DNA of 64,000 nucleotides, taken from positions 1 through 64,000 of the forward strand of contig CAYYID010000024.1 in NCBI GenBank assembly GCA_964471915.1. The letters are read 5' to 3'. A program made the position numbers and the translations under genes. A model generated the notes under the pieces. It ran no database searches. It saw only the letters and a program-made list of their open reading frames with translations, and had not been told where the DNA came from. This stretch comes from JAIEPW01 sp964471915. Lineage in GTDB: Bacteria > Acidobacteriota > Terriglobia > Bryobacterales > Bryobacteraceae. Positions 59,500 to 64,000 of this stretch are shown here, piece by piece (position 1 is the stretch's first letter; each line of letters starts with the position of its first letter).

Positions 59500-60444
59500 A
59501 TGCTTGTTCCCTCGCTGCTCGCGATCGCTGTGCTTCAGGCGCAGAGTCCGCCGCCCGTTGCGATGCCCGGCCTGAGGCTGCCGCTCGAGCAGCTTCGCAA
59601 GCAGTATCAGCACTACGGGGTGGGCAAGCGGCTGAAGCCCAAGCAGTGGCCCAACGGCGCGCGGGTGGCGGTGGCGTTGAGCTTCGACGCCGACAACGCG
59701 ACCGTGCCGCTCTCGCGCGGCAACCTCGGCAGCGAGGAGCTGTCGCGGGGCATGTACGGCGCCGTGGACGGCCTGCCGCGGATCCTGCGCATGCTGGAGC
59801 GCCAGAGGGTGCCGGCTTCGTTCTTCATTCCCGCCGTCAGCGCGTTGCTCAACCCGGAGATGATCCCGGCGATTCAGGCGTCGGGCCGGCACGAGATCGG
59901 GGTCCACGGGTGGATCCACGAGCATCTTGGGGTGCTCAACAACGAGAAGGAAGAACAGGACCTGCTGCACCGCTCCATCGAAGTGCTGACGAAGGCCATG
60001 GGCAAGCGGCCCGTGGGCTACCGCGCGCCGTCCTGGGCCATGAGCCAGTTCACGATGGGACAGGTGAAGGCGGCAGGGTTTCTCTACGAGAGCAGCCTGA
60101 TGGCCAGCGACGACGCCTACGAGGTGACGATCGACGGAGTGCCCAGCGGCGTGATCGAACTGCCCATCGAGCGCATCCTCGACGACGCGCCGTACTTCGG
60201 CGCGGCCAACGGCTCGCTGCCGGCGGCGGATCTGGTGGATAGGATTTATCGTGACGAGTTCGAGGTGGCGTACCAGGAGGGCGGACTGTACGTGTTGACG
60301 ATGCACCCGCACTACACGGGACACCGGTCGCGGGTGCTGTGGCTGGAGCGGCTGATCACGTACATGAAATCGAAGCCCGGGGTGTGGTTCGCGACGCACG
60401 AGGAGGTCGCGTTGTATTTGAAGAAGTCCTTTTCGGAGCGTTAG
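59500..60444 (+). CDS. Polysaccharide deacetylase (NodB-like) family protein
   Basis: The 314-residue protein has a short signal-like N-terminus (VPSLLAIAVLQAQ) and a CE4/NodB-like fold. Conserved motifs are ALSFDADNAT (the catalytic Asp pair is spaced as D-x-D), the metal motif HEIGVHGWIHEH (His-x4-His), and YRAPSWAMSQFT with its Arg. It should remove acetyl or related groups from a polysaccharide or act on an amide bond in the periplasm. The closest members act on purine/allantoin-type substrates or peptidoglycan; I cannot decide. It may be leaderless. Confidence 0.87.
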   Translation: MLVPSLLAIAVLQAQSPPPVAMPGLRLPLEQLRKQYQHYGVGKRLKPKQWPNGARVAVALSFDADNATVPLSRGNLGSEELSRGMYGAVDGLPRILRMLERQRVPASFFIPAVSALLNPEMIPAIQASGRHEIGVHGWIHEHLGVLNNEKEEQDLLHRSIEVLTKAMGKRPVGYRAPSWAMSQFTMGQVKAAGFLYESSLMASDDAYEVTIDGVPSGVIELPIERILDDAPYFGAANGSLPAADLVDRIYRDEFEVAYQEGGLYVLTMHPHYTGHRSRVLWLERLITYMKSKPGVWFATHEEVALYLKKSFSER

Positions 60445-60524
60445 CGATTCTGCCGGTGCCGTCGATTCAGCTGGCCTCGTGGGCGCCGGATCCCCAGCCG
60501 GAAGCGCTAAACTATGGTCGCGGC

Positions 60525-60827
60525 ATGGAAGAATACGTCGAGCGAAAAGACGAGGGACTGTACGTTGCCGGAACCCGGATCTCGCTGGATTCTGTGGTGG
60601 CCGAGTTCCAACGGGGGGCTTCACCGGAAGGGATCCTGCGATCCTTCCCATTGTTGGGGTCCCTGGAGCGCGTCTACGGCGCCATCACCTATTACCTGGC
60701 GCATCAGCAGGAGGTGGACGCATATCTGGCAGACGGCCGCGCCGCAGCCGAAAGCGAGCGCGCCACACAGGTGCTCCCCCAAGGCATGAAAGCACGTATC
60801 GAACAGGTACGGAAAGACCTGACCTAA
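60525..60827 (+). CDS. DUF433-family antitoxin-like protein
   Basis: The 100-residue protein shows the DUF433 helix-turn-helix pattern: YVAGTRISLDSVVAEFQRGA (about 13-32), then SPEGILRSFPLLGSLERVYG and a long C-terminal helix (VDAYLADGRAAAESERATQ). DUF433 proteins commonly act as the antitoxin of DUF5615 (PIN-like) toxins, and a DUF5615 gene follows 8 bases later. It should bind its own promoter DNA and the toxin. An in-frame start at ATG 60525 matches the domain. Confidence 0.85.
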   Translation: MEEYVERKDEGLYVAGTRISLDSVVAEFQRGASPEGILRSFPLLGSLERVYGAITYYLAHQQEVDAYLADGRAAAESERATQVLPQGMKARIEQVRKDLT

Positions 60828-60835
60828 CGATCGCG

Positions 60836-61187
60836 GTGAAGCCGCGTTTCCAGGCCGATGCGGATCTCCGCTTCGAGATCGTAAGTGGGGTTCTGCGTCG
60901 CGAGCCTCTGATCGACTTCCAAAAGCGCGCAGCAGCGGTTGCCTGACGGGACCAGCGATCCGCAGGTGCTCCTCGCTTCTAACGAAGGACGGATCGTGGT
61001 CTCTCACGACGTCCGGACCATGCCGGGGCACTTCCGGCGATACCTCGAACAGCACGGCACGTCCCCCGGGGTGTTCCTGATCCCGCAGACGGTAACGACC
61101 ATCGCCGCCATCGAGGAACTGGTGATGATCTGGGCAGTGTCGTCTGGCGAGGAGTGGCAAGACCACATCGTTTGGCTGCCGCTTTGA
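60836..61187 (+). pseudogene. DUF5615 PIN-like toxin, frameshifted
   Basis: The first 36 codons (VKPRFQADADLRFEIVSGVL then RREPLIDFQKRAAA) are the expected N-terminus, with the acidic pair DADLRFEIV. The frame then stops at 60944-60946. The rest (LPDGTSDPQVLLASNEGRIVV, SHDVRTMPGHF, then VMIWAVSSGEEWQDHIVWLPL) lies in a second frame up to 61187. The interval is 352 bases, one more than a multiple of three, so a single inserted base near 60935-60943 explains it. The PIN-like nuclease is therefore probably inactive, leaving only the antitoxin. Confidence 0.75.
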
Positions 61188-61224
61188 CCTTAGGATCCGC
61201 ACCGCGTGCGACGGGGTGCGCCCC

Positions 61225-63531
61225 TCATGGCACCGGCATCACGGCTTTCAGCGAATACTCCGCCGGCGGCTCGACACCCAGCAGGTGCTTGACGAAGTAA
61301 TCCCAGCGCCGGCGGTTAAAGTACGGATCCACGGCGAAGCTGTGGTTGCGATTCGGCAGCACCAGCAGGTCGTAGTCCTTGTTGGCCTTCGTGAGCGCGT
61401 CGATCAATTGGAGCGTCAGCGCCGGGTTGACGTTGTCGTCCATGTCGCCGTAGGCGAGCAGCAGCCTGCCCTTCAGGTTCGCCGCCAGCCGAGCGTTCTC
61501 CTGCCCGTCATAGTTGTTGCCATTCACGGGACCCTGGTACTTTTCGCCCCACGAGTAAAGATAGCCGAGCTGGTCGTGGTTGCCGGCCGAAGAAACCGCG
61601 ACTTTGAAGAAATCCGGGAACAGCAGCATGGCCCGCGCGGAGGCGAACCCGCCGCCCGAGTGCCCGAAAATCCCGACGCGGTCGAGGTCCAGGTAGGAGT
61701 GCTCCTTCCGGAGTTGCCGCAAGCCCTCGACGTGGCTCTTGAGGTCGCCGCCGTTGGCCATGTCGGCATAGGCGGCGTCGTGGTAGGCCTTGGACCGCCC
61801 GGGTGTACCCAGGCCATCGATCTGATAGACGATAAAGCCCAGTTCGGCGATTGACTGCTCCACCGCGCCGGCCTGAAAGCGCTTCGGAGCTTTGATCACC
61901 TGCGGCCCGGGGTAGATGGCGTCGATCACCGGGTACTTTTTCGCCGGGTCGAAGTTGGAGGGATACATGAGGGTCCCGTAAATGGGGGTCTTGCCGTCGC
62001 TCGCCGTCGCCTGGAACTGCCGAGGCATCCGGTACCCGGCCTTCGTGTACTCGCCGATGTCGCAGCGCTCTAGTTCGCGGACCACTTTCCCGTCGCGGGC
62101 CCGGAGCACACTAACGGGCGTCAAGTCGGCGCGAGAGAAGACGTCGACGAAGTACTTGCCGCTTGGCGAGAACCGGTCTACCGCCTGGACGTCCGCGGCG
62201 GACGCCTGGTGATCGGCGTCCTCGGGGGTAAGCAACTCGATCGCCGCGGTATCGAAGTCCACGCGATAAATGTGCTGGAGGTAGGGATCGCGGCCACGCT
62301 CCCGGCCCCCGGCGGCGATGTACGCGGACTTGTCGTCGGCGGACAGGATACCCCGCACCAGCCACTCGCCCGCGGTGACCGGGCGGACCAGCTTGCCGGT
62401 CTCGAGGTCGTGGAGATACAGGTGTCCCCAGCCGGAGCGCTCCGACCACCACAGGATCTGCTTGCGCCCGGTGAGGACGCGCGGCGGCACCGGCGACTCG
62501 ATCCAGGTGCGCTGGTGCTCCTCGACGAGCAGCTTCGGGTCGCCCGTGGCCGCGTTGGCGGACCACAGCCGCATGGTCTTCTGGTCGCGCGTGACTTCGA
62601 CGGCGAACACGGTGGAAGAGTCGGGGTGCCAGAAAGCGTTGCGGCTCGCGAACATTCCGGCTGCGGGCGCCTGCATCACCGGCCGCAACTGCGGCATCCG
62701 CGGCATCCGGATCGCCGTGCGCTTGCCGGTCGCGACGTCGAACACCAGCATTTCCATGAGCGGCGCGTTCTGGTCGCCGGCCAGGGCATAGCGCCAGGCG
62801 TGCACTTGCGGGCGGCGGGGCGCGGCGACGGCGAAGCCGGAGTCCGGCACGGACTGGAAGAGGAACTGCTTCTCGACGCCGCGCTGATCCATGCGATGCG
62901 TGTACAGTTTGGTGGAATCGGGCGACCACGCCGCCTGCACCGGCACCGGCCGGTTCAGGCGTCGCACCGAAAGCACGTCGTTACCGGTGAAGGACGTCCC
63001 GTAGCTGAGTTCCTCAGTGCCGTCGGTGGTGAGCGCGCGCTCCTGGCCGTCGGCGACGGTGCGGATCCAGAGGTTGTGGTCGCGGACGAACGCCACGCGC
63101 GTGCCGTCGGGCGAGGGCAGCTCGGAGCGATTGATCTCCGGGCCGGGAGCGCACTTGTAGTCCGCGAGGGTGCACTTCCAGGGTTTGCCCGCGAGCTGGA
63201 ACGCAACGGTGCCGTGCTTTTCGCTGAGGGTCGCCTGCTCGAAAGCGAGCTTGCCTCCGGGGAGCGCGGCGGTGAGGCGCGCGTGGTCGAAGGCGGGCGT
63301 CACGGTGTTGCGGTCGGGGTCGACGAGCAGGAACTCGCGGCCGTCGTTGGGGAGCTGGCGGCGGTAGACGAACCGGTCGGTCCCGTCGACCCAGGCCGGC
63401 TCGACGGCGAGGTTGCGGATGAGCTTGCCGGCCTGGGCAGGCAGGAATTTTTCGGCGCGCTCATACACTTCGCGCAGGTTCTGGGCGGAAGCCGCCAGGG
63501 TGACGAGGAGGAAAGGAAGTACCGGTCGCAT
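61225..63531 (-). CDS. Prolyl oligopeptidase family serine peptidase (S9)
   Basis: The 768-residue secreted protein (signal PVLPFLLVTLAASAQ) has an N-terminal beta-propeller (about 60-470) and a C-terminal alpha/beta-hydrolase domain. The nucleophile is Ser625 in GIFGHSGGGFAS, the acid is in GDMDDNVNP (about 696-704), and His730 in LPNRNHSF completes the triad. This is the DPP4-like subfamily, which removes N-terminal dipeptides. It probably degrades peptides in the periplasm. ATG 63531 is preferred over longer in-frame starts because the signal peptide follows directly. Confidence 0.93.
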   Translation of the reverse strand: MRPVLPFLLVTLAASAQNLREVYERAEKFLPAQAGKLIRNLAVEPAWVDGTDRFVYRRQLPNDGREFLLVDPDRNTVTPAFDHARLTAALPGGKLAFEQATLSEKHGTVAFQLAGKPWKCTLADYKCAPGPEINRSELPSPDGTRVAFVRDHNLWIRTVADGQERALTTDGTEELSYGTSFTGNDVLSVRRLNRPVPVQAAWSPDSTKLYTHRMDQRGVEKQFLFQSVPDSGFAVAAPRRPQVHAWRYALAGDQNAPLMEMLVFDVATGKRTAIRMPRMPQLRPVMQAPAAGMFASRNAFWHPDSSTVFAVEVTRDQKTMRLWSANAATGDPKLLVEEHQRTWIESPVPPRVLTGRKQILWWSERSGWGHLYLHDLETGKLVRPVTAGEWLVRGILSADDKSAYIAAGGRERGRDPYLQHIYRVDFDTAAIELLTPEDADHQASAADVQAVDRFSPSGKYFVDVFSRADLTPVSVLRARDGKVVRELERCDIGEYTKAGYRMPRQFQATASDGKTPIYGTLMYPSNFDPAKKYPVIDAIYPGPQVIKAPKRFQAGAVEQSIAELGFIVYQIDGLGTPGRSKAYHDAAYADMANGGDLKSHVEGLRQLRKEHSYLDLDRVGIFGHSGGGFASARAMLLFPDFFKVAVSSAGNHDQLGYLYSWGEKYQGPVNGNNYDGQENARLAANLKGRLLLAYGDMDDNVNPALTLQLIDALTKANKDYDLLVLPNRNHSFAVDPYFNRRRWDYFVKHLLGVEPPAEYSLKAVMPVP

Positions 63532-63593
63532 CTGGCTTCCGATTGTAAGAGCCAGGGGCGGCCGGATGCAGGCGCTTGCGATATCTTGAAACG

Positions 63594-64000
63594 ATGCTGC
63601 CAGCCGGGCTGATCCTCGTCGTTCTCGCACAGGAGGCCGGGGCGATTGGCTACGCCAACTTCGCCGAGGCCGGCGGACTCAACCTGGTGGGCGCGGCCCG
63701 GGCGCGCGCCGGCGTGCTGCGCCTGACGCCGGCGGTCGAGTTCGAGCGCGGCGCGGCGTGGCGTACGGAAAGGATCCGCGTGCGCGAGGGCTTCGAGACC
63801 GCGTTCCGGTTCCGAATCACCAGGGGTGGCGGGATGAACATGGGAGCCGACGGCTTCGCCTTCGTGATCCAGAACAACGGTCCGGAGGCGATCGCCGGGC
63901 GGGGCGCGGCGGGCGGTTTCGGCTTCGGCGACGGCCGCGGCGATAAGACCAAGCTGGCGATCGCGAACAGCCTGGCCGTATTCTTCGACACGTTCCAGAA
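63594..64000 (+). CDS. L-type lectin-like secreted protein (3' end outside window)
   Basis: About 135 codons of a protein that starts at ATG 63594 with a short signal (LPAGLILVVLAQEAGA) and continues with a beta-sandwich typical of legume/L-type lectins: GFETAFRFRITRGG, DGFAFVIQNNGPEAI, GGFGFGDGRGDKTKLAIANS, AVFFDTFQ. Such domains bind carbohydrate and are common in secreted bacterial proteins. It is divergent from the S9 peptidase gene by 62 bases. The remainder is cut by the window end, so the full architecture is unknown. Confidence 0.82.
   Translation, partial: MLPAGLILVVLAQEAGAIGYANFAEAGGLNLVGAARARAGVLRLTPAVEFERGAAWRTERIRVREGFETAFRFRITRGGGMNMGADGFAFVIQNNGPEAIAGRGAAGGFGFGDGRGDKTKLAIANSLAVFFDTFQ

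Noticed and set aside
1..64000. CRISPR arrays, rRNA genes and insertion sequences
   Set aside because: I saw no regularly spaced repeats, no rRNA-like sequence and no transposase; the only mobile gene is the tyrosine integrase.

Overview
The window (about 65-68% GC over most of its length) looks like a chromosomal segment of an Acidobacteriota bacterium of the Bryobacterales/Solibacter type. The best evidence is the C-terminal domain of the protein at 15901-18141, which resembles the 'Solibacter uncharacterized C-terminal domain' (TIGR03437). Supporting signs are an Oar-like TonB receptor with a carboxypeptidase-type N-terminus, a DUF1549/DUF1553 cytochrome-like protein, an S55 (SpoIVB-type) peptidase in a bacterium with a Gram-negative envelope, and heptose/LPS genes. 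Family names come from reading motifs; no search was run.

Layout. 1-3928: right end of an integrated element at the 3' end of tRNA-Thr(CGU): integrase, excisionase-like protein, an HTH protein, an unknown gene and a frameshifted CHAT-domain remnant. 4051-5152: Rieske ferredoxin and MutM. 5207-8773: two paralogous beta-helix lipoproteins plus a di-haem lipoprotein, which match the two-family pair TIGR03805/TIGR03806 of unknown function. 8831-10459: PMT/ArnT-like membrane glycosyltransferase. 13504 down to 10445: icd-purE-purK on the minus strand. 13584-15728: DUF1549/DUF1553 protein. 20946 down to 15741: a cobalamin-riboswitch unit (promoter, B12 riboswitch, BtuB-like receptor, FG-GAP/UnbV/TIGR03437 secreted protein), ending in a second, truncated copy of the receptor tail.

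21229-30654: a very large secreted protein of unknown function, then O-antigen ligase/polymerase, two membrane glycosyltransferase-like proteins and an AT-richer FkbM methyltransferase. 30748-35553: a tight ADP-heptose operon (kinase, heptosyltransferase, adenylyltransferase-GmhB fusion, GmhA) ending in GalE; no HldD epimerase is present. 35607-42566: secreted proteins, including a compact trio of S55 peptidase, beta-propeller/Ig protein and transglutaminase-like protein. 47175 down to 42563: a four-gene minus-strand operon (aldolase-like protein, TPR membrane protein, SRPBCC protein, aldehyde dehydrogenase). 47210-50342: endonuclease III, a hicBA module with a broken toxin, an orphan NarL-type regulator and a radical SAM/SPASM protein. 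50451-56465: Oar-like TonB receptor, AsmA protein and a small membrane protein. 56597-61187: PLP desulfhydrase/deaminase, MauE/DoxX-thioredoxin fusion, Gfo/Idh/MocA oxidoreductase, polysaccharide deacetylase, and a DUF433/DUF5615 toxin-antitoxin pair with a broken toxin. 61225-64000: S9 prolyl oligopeptidase and the start of an L-type lectin protein.

The cell suggested is a heterotroph with a complex envelope, much of it devoted to LPS/polysaccharide assembly, outer-membrane import, secreted beta-propellers, beta-helices and peptidases. Several genes show single-base frame disruptions (CHAT, hicA, DUF5615), and mutM has an ATC start. These may be decay or assembly error and should be checked together.
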